A DNA stretch of 60,784 nt from Acidobacteriota bacterium (GCA_021781495.1 JAJXWS010000007.1:1-60784), one strand, 5' to 3'. Shown: positions 33,405 through 41,460, counted from the first letter of the stretch. Numbers and translations are program-made. The notes: generated by a model not told the origin, from the letters alone.

Positions 33405-34274
33405 ATGGAGCAGACGGCAGGTTCGGTTTCGGAACAAGTCAGGGAAGTCGTGGAGGCCGTCATGGAAGCCCTGCGCGTGCCCCGCGCGGAAGAGGTGTCG
33501 CCCACCTCTGTCGCCAACTCCTTTGAGGCCGAGGCCCTGCGCGGTGAGATCATCCGCGTAGGCCGCAAGCTCTGGGAGCGCCAGTACGTCGACGGCAACG
33601 GCGGCAACATCAGCGTGCGCCTCGGCTCCAAGTACGTCCTGTGCACCCCCACCATGATGAGCAAGGGTGACCTGGAGCCCGCTGACATCTGCCTGTCGGA
33701 TATGGAGGGCAACATCCTCGCCGGCGACCGCCTGCGCACCAGCGAGCTTCTGCTCCACCTTGAGATCTACAAGTCCAACCCGCGCGCCCGCAGCGTCGTA
33801 CACTGCCATCCGCCTTATGCCACGGCCTTCGCCATCACCGGCTCCGTGCCGCCCGTGGGCCTCATCTCAGAGTTTGAAATCTTCATCGGCCCCATCGCCT
33901 TGGCCCCGTATGAAACCCCCGGCACCCAGGCATTCGCTGAGTCAGTGCGACCCTACGTGCACAACCACAACACCATCCTGCTTTCCAACCACGGCGTCGT
34001 CTGCTGGTCCGACACGGTTACCCACGCCGAGTGGCTCATCGAGATCCTCGACACCTACTGCAAGACCGTCCTCATCGCCCAGCAGGTCGGCAAGCCTCTG
34101 CAGCCCATCTCCAGCGAAAAGATTCAGGAGATCCTCGCCCTCAAGCGCCGCATGGGCTTCCCGGACGCGCGCATGGCCGGCCAGCCTGACCCCGCCGCGC
34201 CCGATTCCGCCGCCAGCGCCGAACTCGACCGGCTCGTCCGCCAGGTCGTCAACCGGCTGGAGGGGCGCGGATAG
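33405..34274 (+). CDS. Class II aldolase (L-fuculose/rhamnulose-1-phosphate aldolase type)
   Basis: A 289-residue class II aldolase/adducin-family enzyme that would split a 1-phospho-ketose such as L-fuculose-1-phosphate into dihydroxyacetone phosphate and lactaldehyde. Zinc ligands are in VVHCHPPYA and a later histidine in SNHGVVCW; phosphate-binding segments are DGNGGNISVRL and the MSKGDLEPAD loop. About 45 N-terminal residues precede the domain and are unlike the short bacterial FucA. The same fold includes epimerases and methylthioribulose phosphate dehydratases, so the substrate is not certain. Its neighbour, the MFS sugar porter, supports a sugar-use role. Confidence 0.82.
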   Translation: MEQTAGSVSEQVREVVEAVMEALRVPRAEEVSPTSVANSFEAEALRGEIIRVGRKLWERQYVDGNGGNISVRLGSKYVLCTPTMMSKGDLEPADICLSDMEGNILAGDRLRTSELLLHLEIYKSNPRARSVVHCHPPYATAFAITGSVPPVGLISEFEIFIGPIALAPYETPGTQAFAESVRPYVHNHNTILLSNHGVVCWSDTVTHAEWLIEILDTYCKTVLIAQQVGKPLQPISSEKIQEILALKRRMGFPDARMAGQPDPAAPDSAASAELDRLVRQVVNRLEGRG

Positions 34275-34304
34275 CCCCATGACGGGCAAAATGCCAAATC
34301 ATGC

Positions 34305-34310
34305 TAGAAT
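34305..34310 (+). promoter_or_regulatory. Extended -10 promoter before the helicase leader
   Basis: TGCTAGAAT at 34302-34310 is a good extended -10 element (TAGAAT). A weak -35 (ATGACG, 34279-34284) lies upstream with a long spacer. Transcription would begin near 34317, about 400 bases before the helicase start codon. Confidence 0.45.
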
Positions 34311-34316
34311 GGTTTT

Positions 34317-34719
34317 ACGCTCAGTGATTTGGTCGTGAGCGGCAGTTTGCCCCTCTCAAGGCAAGTTTGCCTGGCACAGTTTCCCCAAGCCCCTACAGCG
34401 TATCCAGTCCGCCTCCCGCCCCGCGGAGCCGCGCAGCCCTGTTCAGTGCTGCGGCAGGCCCGGGCAGTTTGCGGGGAGCCTGGAGCCGGCCGGCAGTGTG
34501 CCGCCCGGCGTAACAGTCGCGTGTGGCAGCTCCGGGTTGTGAGCCCCTCGTCTTGAGGGATAGCTCGCCAGCCAGTCCCAGGGACCTTACGGTTCTCCCT
34601 TACGCAATTACACAGGAGGTCCGCGCCGGGCGTGTATTCCGGCGAGCCTCAACCCCGGTTTCGCCCGCAGCCGCCCCGGCGGCAGTGCGGTGTTCGGAAC
34701 CCACAGGAATCGACGTATT
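34317..34719 (+). ncRNA. Long structured 5' leader or small RNA before the DEAD-box gene
   Basis: About 400 bases without a domain-bearing gene but dense in short hairpins: CGCTCA/TGAGCG (34318-34341), AGGCA/TGCCT (34359-34372), a GCCGG/CCGGC-rich region around 34480-34512, and CCCTC-GTCTT-GAGGG near 34544-34559. A strong AGGAGG (34614-34619) is followed by a GTG at 34632 in a frame that does not match the helicase, which could encode a leader peptide. I do not recognise a known RNA family here (not tmRNA, RNase P or SRP RNA by their conserved cores). Confidence 0.4.
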
Positions 34720-35853
34720 TTGACCACTCAGTTTTCGCAGTTTGCTCTTTCGTCCGCCCTTATGGCGCGGCTCGACGCCAACAAGTTCAACACCCCCACG
34801 CCCGTCCAGGCAGGCGCAATTCCCCCGGCACTGGAAGGCCGCGACGTGCTGGCCACCGCGCAGACCGGCACCGGCAAGACCCTCAGCTTCCTCGTCCCCG
34901 TGGTGGAGATGTTGCAGAAGACCGAAGGCCGTGGCGCCCATGCGCTCGTCCTGCTGCCCACCCGCGAGTTGGCCATGCAGGTGGAGACCGCCTTCCGCGC
35001 CATCCGCACCAGCCCCTCGCAGACCTCGGCCCTGGTCGTCGGCGGCCTCTCTGAGGGCGCGCAGCTCGACGCCATTCGCCGCGGCGCTCGCCTCATCGTG
35101 GCCACGCCCGGCCGGCTTGAGGACTTCCTCAAGCGCAAGCTGGTCAAGCTCGACCAGGTCCGCATGTTGGTGCTCGACGAGGTGGACCGCATGCTCGACA
35201 TGGGCTTCCAGCCTGCCATCGCCCGCATCGCGGCCACCCTGCCGACGGCCCGCCAGACCCTCTGCTACTCCGCCACGCTCGAAGGCGCCGTGCAGGAGGT
35301 CACCCGCAAGTACCTCAACAACCCGGAGCGCATTGAGATTGGTTCCGTGCTCAAGCCCTCGGCAAATGTGGAGCTTCGCACCTTCGAGGTCGCTCCCGAC
35401 AAGAAGCAGGAGCTGCTGGAGCACCTGCTGGATGCCGAGCAGGGCAGCTTCCTCGTCTTCGTGCGCACCAAGCACGGAGCCGACCGCGTCGCCCGCCGCC
35501 TCTCCCGCTCCGGCTGGTCGGCCACCCAGATTCACGGGGACCGCAGCCAGTCGCAGCGCAACTCGGCCCTGCGCAGCTTCTCTGAGGGGCGCCACCGCGT
35601 CCTCGTCGCCACTGACGTTGCCGCCCGCGGCATCGACGTTGCCCACGTCGCGCACGTGGTCAACTATGACCTGCCCAAGGTGCCCGAGGACTTCGTTCAC
35701 CGCGTGGGCCGCACCGGCCGCGCCTCGGCCCGGGGCGTCGCCTCCACCTTCGCCGGACCGGCGGAGCGCGGCGATCTCAAGCGCATTGAGCGCGCCCTGT
35801 CCATCCAGATGAAGCGCTTCCGCGTCCGTTCCGCCGACGAGAACGCCGCCTAG
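34720..35853 (+). CDS. DEAD-box RNA helicase (RhlE/CsdA-like)
   Basis: ATP-dependent RNA helicase of about 377 residues, consisting of little more than the two RecA domains. Motifs in order: Q motif FNTPTPVQ, motif I AQTGTGKT, Ia PTRELAMQ, motif II DEVD (in LVLDEVDRMLDMGF, with V in place of the A of DEAD), III SATL, V ATDVAARGID, and VI HRVGRTGRA. It likely acts in ribosome assembly or mRNA decay, which fits its place just before the ribosomal-protein genes. TTG 34720 gives the family-like N-terminus TTQFSQFALSSAL and follows AGGA; a GTG at 34690 is the alternative. Confidence 0.9.
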   Translation: MTTQFSQFALSSALMARLDANKFNTPTPVQAGAIPPALEGRDVLATAQTGTGKTLSFLVPVVEMLQKTEGRGAHALVLLPTRELAMQVETAFRAIRTSPSQTSALVVGGLSEGAQLDAIRRGARLIVATPGRLEDFLKRKLVKLDQVRMLVLDEVDRMLDMGFQPAIARIAATLPTARQTLCYSATLEGAVQEVTRKYLNNPERIEIGSVLKPSANVELRTFEVAPDKKQELLEHLLDAEQGSFLVFVRTKHGADRVARRLSRSGWSATQIHGDRSQSQRNSALRSFSEGRHRVLVATDVAARGIDVAHVAHVVNYDLPKVPEDFVHRVGRTGRASARGVASTFAGPAERGDLKRIERALSIQMKRFRVRSADENAA

Positions 35854-35891
35854 CCCACTCCAGCCCGCCGGGACTCCAAATCGGCGGGCTG

Positions 35892-35928
35892 GGTCCGCGT
35901 GTCCAGGTCCGCGTGTCCAGGTCCGCGT
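35892..35928 (+). repeat. Short tandem repeat
   Basis: Two exact 14-base copies of GGTCCGCGTGTCCA (35892-35905, 35906-35919) and a third truncated copy (35920-35928), between the helicase stop and the rplM promoter. Confidence 0.85.
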
Positions 35929-35948
35929 CCCGATCAGCGCGAGTTTCG

Positions 35949-35977
35949 TTGACTCTACGCCCTGATTCGAGTATTCT
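35949..35977 (+). promoter_or_regulatory. Sigma-70 promoter of rplM-rpsI
   Basis: TTGACT (35949-35954), 17-base spacer, TATTCT (35972-35977). This is the best housekeeping promoter in the window and would give a leader of about 315 bases ahead of rplM. Confidence 0.75.
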
Positions 35978-35983
35978 GGAGTC

Positions 35984-36299
35984 CTTGCGCGGTGTTGCGT
36001 CTGGGGTCTGTGTGTATGCACCCCGATCCAGCCGGTAAGCTGTCCTCGCAAGAGGATTTACCGGCACAGGCCACCGGCTGCGGAGCGCGATGAACGCGTT
36101 CTTTTCAGCCAGAGCCCACAGTGGGCTAACCCCCGCAATCCACACCCGAACAGGCGTGTTTGGCAGTGGGTAAAACTCAGGCCCGTGCATATTGCGTGGG
36201 CAAAAGCGCTTTGCGCTGCGATTTTGTTTTGGCTGTGCGGCAGCCCGGGGAAACCCAATTGCAACCGGCCGCGCAGGTTTTTTAGAGGGCAGGAGAGAG
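35984..36299 (+). promoter_or_regulatory. rplM mRNA leader with terminator-like hairpin
   Basis: A leader of about 315 bases. It contains a hairpin AGCGC-TTT-GCGCT (36205-36217) followed by ATTTTGTTTT, and an earlier CGCG-ATGAA-CGCG stem followed by TTCTTTT near 36088-36106. Either could act as an attenuator for autoregulation by L13, as leaders of r-protein operons often do; no known leader class was recognised. Confidence 0.4.
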
Positions 36300-36731
36300 A
36301 TGTCGACCTTTGTTCCGAGCGGCAAGAATATTGACCGCAAGTGGTATGTGGTGGATGCCAGCGGCCAGACTCTGGGCCGGCTGGCCACCAAGGCTGCCAG
36401 CGTCCTCAGCGGCAAGCTGAATCCCCAGTATGTTCCGTACATCGACGTGGGCGACCACGTGATCGTCATCAATGCGGAGAAGGTGCGTCTGACCGGCCTC
36501 AAGGCCCAGAGCAAGCTCTATCGCCGCTACACCGGCTTCCCCGGTGGCCTGCGCGAGGAGTCCTTCACCCGCCTGCTTGCCCGCAAGCCGGAGAAGATTC
36601 TGGAAGAGGCCATCAAGGGCATGCTGCCCAAGACCAAGCTCGGCCGCTCCATGGGCTCCAAGCTCAAGGTCTATCGCGGCGACAAGCACCCCCACGAGGC
36701 CCAGAAGCCCGTGGCTTTGGATATCGCATAA
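36300..36731 (+). CDS. rplM: Large-subunit ribosomal protein L13
   Basis: A 143-residue ribosomal protein of the 50S subunit, an early assembly protein that binds 23S rRNA. Family signatures are [16 protein letters not shown] near the N-terminus, [15 protein letters not shown] in the middle and [14 protein letters not shown] near the end. ATG 36300 follows AGGAGAG; the frame is open further upstream but the leader residues are not L13. It is followed 51 bases later by rpsI, the usual partner in an L13-S9 operon. Confidence 0.97.
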   Translation: MSTFVPSGKNIDRKWYVVDASGQTLGRLATKAASVLSGKLNPQYVPYIDVGDHVIVINAEKVRLTGLKAQSKLYRRYTGFPGGLREESFTRLLARKPEKILEEAIKGMLPKTKLGRSMGSKLKVYRGDKHPHEAQKPVALDIA

Positions 36732-36782
36732 CGGTTTTTGGCCGTGCTCCCCAACGGAGCCGGCGGAGAGAGTCAGGAGAGA

Positions 36783-37178
36783 ATGGCAGATCTGGTTCAA
36801 TACTACGGGACGGGCCGCCGCAAGTCGGCGATTGCCCGCGTCTTTCTGCGCCCCGGTACGGGCGAGTGGAAGGTCAACGGCAAAGCATTCGAAGAGTACT
36901 TCGTCACCGAGCAGCAGCGCGCAGCTGCCAAGCGCACCCTCGTGGTCGCCGAGCTCGCCTCCAGCTTTGACGTTGTCACCACCGTGTCCAGCGGCGGAGT
37001 CGCAGCACAGGCCGATGCCGTCAAGATGGGCGTGGCCCGCGCATTGATCCAGTTCAACCCGGAACTGCGCAAAGCCCTCAAGGCTGAGGGCCTGCTGACC
37101 CGCGACGCTCGCGTCAAGGAGCGCAAGAAGTACGGTCAGAAGGGCGCCCGCAAGCGGTTCCAGTTCTCCAAGCGCTAG
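36783..37178 (+). CDS. rpsI: Small-subunit ribosomal protein S9
   Basis: A 131-residue ribosomal protein of the 30S subunit whose basic C-terminal tail reaches the decoding/P site. Recognisable by [16 protein letters not shown] at the start, the [18 protein letters not shown] helix and the tail [17 protein letters not shown], ending in the expected SKR. AGGAGAG lies just upstream of ATG 36783. Second gene of the rplM operon; a strong hairpin follows it before rpsB. Confidence 0.97.
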   Translation: MADLVQYYGTGRRKSAIARVFLRPGTGEWKVNGKAFEEYFVTEQQRAAAKRTLVVAELASSFDVVTTVSSGGVAAQADAVKMGVARALIQFNPELRKALKAEGLLTRDARVKERKKYGQKGARKRFQFSKR

Positions 37179-37190
37179 TGTTTGGGCCTT

Positions 37191-37220
37191 CGTGGCCGGC
37201 CTTTTTGCACGCCGGCCACG
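37191..37220 (+). terminator. Hairpin between rpsI and rpsB
   Basis: Perfect 10-base stem CGTGGCCGGC (37191-37200) with GCCGGCCACG (37211-37220), with CTTTTTGCAC as the loop. The T-run is in the loop rather than after the stem, so this is more likely an attenuator or processing site than a full terminator. Confidence 0.5.
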
Positions 37221-37313
37221 GGCAGCCCACGCTGTTGTTCAATCTCCCGCAAAAGCGGGTTCAATTCGGGCCAGACGAAGGTTAGCCCGGATGCAATCCA
37301 CGAAGGAGGCCCA

Positions 37314-38171
37314 TTGGCCACGATCACTATGAAGGAGCTGCTCGAAGCGGGTGTTCACTTCGGGCATCAGACCAAGCGCTGGAACCCCAAGATGAAGGAA
37401 TACATCTTCGGCGAGCGCAACGGGATCTACATCATCGACCTGCAAAAGACGCTCAAGCTGTTCAAGGACGCGTCCAAGTTCGTTACTGACCTCTGCGCCA
37501 GCGGCAAGACGATCCTCTTCGTCGGCACCAAGCGCCAGGCTCAGGACGCCGTGGCCGAAGAGGCCAACCGTGCAGGCATGCCCTACATCAACCAGCGCTG
37601 GCTGGGTGGGCTGCTCACCAACTGGGTGACGGTGCAGAAGTCGGTGAAGCGCCTTCAGGAGCTGGACGAAATGGCCGTGGATGGCCGCTACGAGCTGCTG
37701 ACCAAGAAAGAAGTCATTCGCCTCGAGCGCGAGCGCAAGCATCTGCAGGCCAACCTGGCCGGCATCAAGAATATGAAGCGCCTGCCCGACGCCCTCTTCA
37801 TCGTTGATTCCAACAATGAGGCGATCGCCGTCAAGGAAGCCCGCAAGCTCGGCATTCCGGTCGTCGCCGTGGTCGATACCAACTGCGACCCCACCGTGGT
37901 CGATTACGTGATCCCGGGCAACGACGACGCCCTCCGCGCCATTCGCCTCTTCACCTCCAAGATCGCCGACTCGGCGGCCGAGGGCGTGAACCTGGTTGGC
38001 GACAAGGCCTTCGCTGAGGAGATCCCGGTCGTGGCTGAAGAAGCTGTCGCCGTCGATGCAACCTCCACTGAGGACGTCGATCTGGAAGCGGCCCTGGGCG
38101 GCGGCATCCGCAAGGCCCCCGCGGCTGAGGCAGCCCTGGACGAGATCGAGGCGGCCGAGGGCGCTCTGTAA
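37314..38171 (+). CDS. rpsB: Small-subunit ribosomal protein S2
   Basis: A 285-residue 30S protein, the last to join the small subunit and needed for S1 binding. The N-terminus [26 protein letters not shown] and the core [21 protein letters not shown] and [12 protein letters not shown] are those of S2. Translation most likely begins at TTG 37314, nine bases after AAGGAGG: this gives exactly the family N-terminus, and no ATG fits. The C-terminal 45 residues are an acidic, alanine-rich tail longer than in E. coli S2. Followed by tsf, the classic pairing. Confidence 0.97.
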   Translation: MATITMKELLEAGVHFGHQTKRWNPKMKEYIFGERNGIYIIDLQKTLKLFKDASKFVTDLCASGKTILFVGTKRQAQDAVAEEANRAGMPYINQRWLGGLLTNWVTVQKSVKRLQELDEMAVDGRYELLTKKEVIRLERERKHLQANLAGIKNMKRLPDALFIVDSNNEAIAVKEARKLGIPVVAVVDTNCDPTVVDYVIPGNDDALRAIRLFTSKIADSAAEGVNLVGDKAFAEEIPVVAEEAVAVDATSTEDVDLEAALGGGIRKAPAAEAALDEIEAAEGAL

Positions 38172-38288
38172 TCTTACCGGCGCACCCCGTGCGCTTACTA
38201 AGACAAGCGTGGCCGCATCCATTCGGTGCCACGCTTTTCTTATGCCGGGACACCCCGGCCTGAACCCGTTCGATACTGGAAAAGAGAG

Positions 38289-38945
38289 ATGACGACCGTG
38301 AGCGAAAAGATTGATGCCAAGCTGGTAAAAGAGCTTCGTGACAAGTCCGGCGCGCCTATGGGCGACTGCCTGAAGGCCCTGCAGGAGAGCAAGGGCGACA
38401 TTGAAGATGCCTTCGTCGTGCTGCGCAAGCGCGGCATGGCCTCGGCCCAGAAGAAGGCCGCCCGCACCACCAACGAGGGCACCGTGGGCACCTACATCCA
38501 CGCCGGCGGCAAGATCGGCGTCCTGCTTGAGGTCAACTGCGAGAGCGACTTCGTGGCCCGCACTGAGGACTTCCAGGAGCTGCTCAAGGACATCGCCATG
38601 CACATCGCGGCCACTGACCCCCGCTACGTGCGCTCCGAGGACGTCACCCCCGAGGACATGGAGCGCGAGAAGGAGATCTACCGCGCCCAGGCTACCGCCA
38701 CCGGCAAGCCCGCCCCGGTCATCGAGAAGATCGTCGAGGGCAAGATGGCCAAGTTCTATGAGGAGGTCTGCCTTCTGGAGCAGCCCTTCATCAAGGATCA
38801 GGCCGTCAGCATCAAGGAACTGATCGCGCAGAAGGTTGGCAAGCTCGGCGAGAACATCACCGTCCGCCGCTTCGCCCGCTTCAAGGTCGGCGCGCCCGAC
38901 TGGACCGTGGCCCAGACCAAGGCCGTCGAAGCCGCAGCCGAGTAA
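38289..38945 (+). CDS. tsf: Elongation factor Ts
   Basis: Guanine-nucleotide exchange factor that recycles EF-Tu. The N-terminal UBA-like domain has VKELRDKSGAPMGDCLKAL, and the core contains EGTVGTYIHAGGKIGVLLEVNCESDFVAR, the Tu-binding segment. At 218 residues it is the short form (as in Thermus and organelles), with a reduced second core subdomain compared with the 283-residue E. coli protein. AAAGAGAG precedes ATG 38289. A terminator directly follows; pyrH, which normally comes next, is displaced by about 1.8 kb. Confidence 0.96.
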   Translation: MTTVSEKIDAKLVKELRDKSGAPMGDCLKALQESKGDIEDAFVVLRKRGMASAQKKAARTTNEGTVGTYIHAGGKIGVLLEVNCESDFVARTEDFQELLKDIAMHIAATDPRYVRSEDVTPEDMEREKEIYRAQATATGKPAPVIEKIVEGKMAKFYEEVCLLEQPFIKDQAVSIKELIAQKVGKLGENITVRRFARFKVGAPDWTVAQTKAVEAAAE

Positions 38946-38972
38946 CCCCTGCGGCACCGCCGCGAACTCACT

Positions 38973-39003
38973 GGCCCGGAGCATCCGCTCCGGGCCTTTT
39001 CTT
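38973..39003 (+). terminator. Terminator of rpsB-tsf
   Basis: Perfect 10-base stem GGCCCGGAGC/GCTCCGGGCC (38973-38982 with 38987-38996), tetraloop ATCC, then TTTTCTT. Confidence 0.92.
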
Positions 39004-39027
39004 GTGGAAGTACATTTCCGGCTCTGT

Positions 39028-39873
39028 CTACTTTTTGCCCCAGAAGTCAGGGGAAGAAGTGATCCACGAATCCGGCACATAGCTGATCTGAGGCCCGAGG
39101 GCGAAAAGATCGCTTTCACTCGATTCCACATCTGCAGTCAGGCTGTTCTGGAGCGTCTTGAGCTGGTCTTCGCCCACGCTTTCACGGAACTTCTTGCCGT
39201 TGTCATGCATGATGTCCACCGTGGCAAGAGACTCCATGGGAGTGACGAGGATGTAGGTAATGCCGCTGCCTTCGCCGTACATCTTCTGGAACATGGCCCA
39301 GTGTGCCTCGGGCAATGCCGACTGATAGGCCTTTACCATCAGTTTCACGGTACGCTCCCAGTCCTCGCCACGGCTGCGACGAACATGGAACAGAACAATC
39401 CGCATAAAGCGCATCTTCGAGAGATCGAGTGGATGCATCAGGCTCAGATCCTTCTCGTACGAGTAGATGCTGCTTTGGCGGGAGACAATCAGCGGGGCCT
39501 CCGCAGCATTGTTCGTTCTCAGCGTGTCCATCAGCTTGGGCATCGCCATGGTTACTTCGTGATTCTTTTGCAGATCCGCAAAGGAGTCAAAGCCGCTCAG
39601 GTAGAGAAGCCGGTTATGACCGGTGATGGACCACAGTGCGAGGTAGTGGCTTGGGGCCTTGGCCGCATGCATGGCCTGGACCTCTTCCTGTTCAAGCTTT
39701 GCGTATGCGTTGTTCTGGTTGGGCTTCAGTTCCAGATTGTTCACGAAGAGGTACTTGCTGGGAGGACCGGTCTGGCCGGCTTCCTGCTGGGCAACAACCG
39801 CAGGAGCCGGGCTAAATGTGATCGCGGCGAACATAAGGCATAGGGAGCCCACGCTAACATGGTGAAATTTCAC
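39028..39873 (-). CDS. Exported protein of unknown function
   Basis: A 281-residue protein with a signal peptide (about 1-30, FAAITFSPAPAVVAQ). The mature part is hydrophilic with no transmembrane span; repeated patterns such as FVNNLELKPNQNNAYAKLEQEEVQAM and IVLFHVRRSRGEDWERTVKLMVKAYQ hint at two ferredoxin-like/dimeric alpha-beta-barrel halves, but I do not recognise the family. Translation likely starts at GTG 39873: GGAGG is eight bases upstream and the signal peptide begins there, whereas the longer frame to 40014 has no leader. It is inserted on the opposite strand between tsf and pyrH. Confidence 0.7.
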   Translation of the reverse strand: MKFHHVSVGSLCLMFAAITFSPAPAVVAQQEAGQTGPPSKYLFVNNLELKPNQNNAYAKLEQEEVQAMHAAKAPSHYLALWSITGHNRLLYLSGFDSFADLQKNHEVTMAMPKLMDTLRTNNAAEAPLIVSRQSSIYSYEKDLSLMHPLDLSKMRFMRIVLFHVRRSRGEDWERTVKLMVKAYQSALPEAHWAMFQKMYGEGSGITYILVTPMESLATVDIMHDNGKKFRESVGEDQLKTLQNSLTADVESSESDLFALGPQISYVPDSWITSSPDFWGKK

Positions 39874-39984
39874 GGGAGTAACCTCCGGGGGGCGCAATTC
39901 GGGGAGGCGGCCAGCATAGCACCGTTCCAGGCAGCCAGTCTGTAAATCTTTCTCCGCCATGCAGACAGAGCAGGACTCATACTC

Positions 39985-40425
39985 GAAGTCCGGCCGCTCC
40001 ATCCATGTCAACACCCCAAATGCCCGGTTGCCCCACCCTTGTCGCTTCGCGCCAGCGAAGGACAGGGTGGGAAGCGCACTCCATCTACCCAGTCCTTGTC
40101 ATCTTGAGCGAGCGCAGCGAGTCGAAAGATCCGCGGTTGTCTGTCCCTGCCTCCCCCTCGAGCCCGGCCGCTCCATCCGTCTCAACACCCCAAATGCCCG
40201 GTTGCCCCGCCCTTGTCGCTTCGCGCCAGCGAAGGACAGGGTGGGAAGCGCGCCCCCATCTACCCAGTCCTTGTCATCTTGAGCGAGCGCAGCGAGTCGA
40301 AAGATCCGCGGTTGTCTGTCCCTGCCTCCCCCTCGAAGTCCGGCCGCTCCATCCGTGTCAACACCCCAAATGCCCGGTTGCCCCACCCTTGTCCCTTCGC
40401 GTCAGCGAAGGACAGGGTGGGAAGC
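39985..40425 (+). repeat. Array of three direct repeats with internal hairpins
   Basis: Two complete units (39991-40164 and 40165-40340, period 174-176) and a third truncated one (40341-40425), each beginning CGGCCGCTCCATCC and differing at only a few bases. Every unit has a hairpin (arms CCACCCTTGTC.. and ..GACAGGGTGG around 40032-40071 in unit 1). The first two also hold the GAGCGAGCGCAGCGAGTCGA motif with an adjoining CTTGTCATCTT/AAAGATCC arm. This second motif is of the REP-like intergenic kind known to be scattered in many genomes. Open frames across the array are by-products of the repeat. Confidence 0.92.
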
Positions 40426-40755
40426 CCCCTGTCAACACCTCAAATCCTCATCCGTCTTCTAACCCACTGAAAACAAACCGAAAAATCCGGAACAAACTTT
40501 GCGAAGTATTTCCCGCACCTCAGCTAACCTTGAATTATGTCGAGAGCCACAACCAAGCTAAAAGCTAGCAGCTGATAGCTAGAAGCCGGGGGTGGGGGCA
40601 CCCCCCCCACCCCCCCCAATATTTTTCTTTTCCAGAGAAATCGTGCGAAAAATTACGCAGTCGTCTTTTCCAGATCTTCGCTTTTTCGCTCTGCGGAATC
40701 CAGACACGCTGCCGTTCCGCGCGCCATCGTCTCTTGTGCGATACTCAAAATTGGC
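40426..40755. other. Gap between repeat array and pyrH
   Basis: No supportable gene. It contains AT-rich DNA (40440-40560), a short repeat of AGCTA-type words at 40556-40585, then a G-run/C-run inverted repeat (GGGGGTGGGGGCACCCCCCCC, within 40589-40618) followed by AATATTTTTCTTTT, which may be a terminator for transcripts leaving the array. The pyrH promoter should lie at its right end (GATACT at 40739-40744 as a possible -10). Confidence 0.5.
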
Positions 40756-41460
40756 ATGTATAAGCGGATTGTTCTCAAGCTTTCAGGAGAAGCGCTCGCC
40801 GGGCCTCGTGGCTTCGGTCTGGACGCCGATAAAGTAGCCTCCATCACCGCCGAGCTGGCAGACGTACACGAGTTGGGCGTTGAGATAGGCATCGTTGTCG
40901 GCGGCGGAAACTTCTTCCGCGGCGTCGCCGAGCAGGCCAGGGAGATGGATCGCGTCGCCGCCGACAACATGGGCATGCTCTCCACCGTCATCAACGCCAT
41001 CGCGCTGCAGGATGCGCTGGAGCAGCGCAGCGTGCAGTGCCGCGTCATGACCGCCGTCTCCATGAACCAGATAGCCGAGCCGTACATCCGCCGCCGCGCC
41101 GTCCGCCATCTGGAGAAGGGCCGCGTGGTCATCTTCGCCGCCGGCATCGGCAACCCTTTCTTCTCCACGGACACCGCCGCCAGCCTCCGCGCCATGGAGA
41201 TCAAGGCGGACGTGCTGCTCAAGGGCACCAAGGTCGAGGGCGTCTACAACGCCGACCCGGTCCTGGTGAAGGACGCCGTCAAGTACGACGAAATCACCTA
41301 CATGGACATCCTCAAGCAGGGCCTTAAAGTCATGGACCTCACCGCCGTAAGCCTCTGCAAGGACAACAACCTCCCCATGATCATCTTCAACATGAACCAG
41401 CCGGGCAACATCCGCCGCGTTGTCCTTGGCGAGAAGGTCGGCTCCCTGGTCACGGCCTAG
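40756..41460 (+). CDS. pyrH: UMP kinase
   Basis: Hexameric bacterial UMP kinase of the amino-acid-kinase fold, making UDP from UMP for RNA, DNA and sugar-nucleotide synthesis. The 234-residue protein has [12 protein letters not shown] at the N-terminus, [12 protein letters not shown] (UMP/ATP loop), [37 protein letters not shown] and the [10 protein letters not shown] segment. No clear ribosome binding site precedes ATG 40756, and the candidate -10 lies very close, so the mRNA may have a very short leader. In most bacteria it follows tsf directly; here it stands apart, and frr is not next to it. Confidence 0.97.
   Translation: MYKRIVLKLSGEALAGPRGFGLDADKVASITAELADVHELGVEIGIVVGGGNFFRGVAEQAREMDRVAADNMGMLSTVINAIALQDALEQRSVQCRVMTAVSMNQIAEPYIRRRAVRHLEKGRVVIFAAGIGNPFFSTDTAASLRAMEIKADVLLKGTKVEGVYNADPVLVKDAVKYDEITYMDILKQGLKVMDLTAVSLCKDNNLPMIIFNMNQPGNIRRVVLGEKVGSLVTA

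Noticed and set aside
34632..35054. 140-codon frame beginning at a GTG after a strong AGGAGG
   Set aside because: It overlaps the helicase in another frame and its sequence is low-complexity beyond the overlap; at most the first part could act as a leader peptide, so it is only mentioned in the leader entry.
39959..40568. Overlapping open frames within the repeat array
   Set aside because: They exist in several frames only because the repeat lacks stops; the products are repeats of the same DNA and have no start signals.
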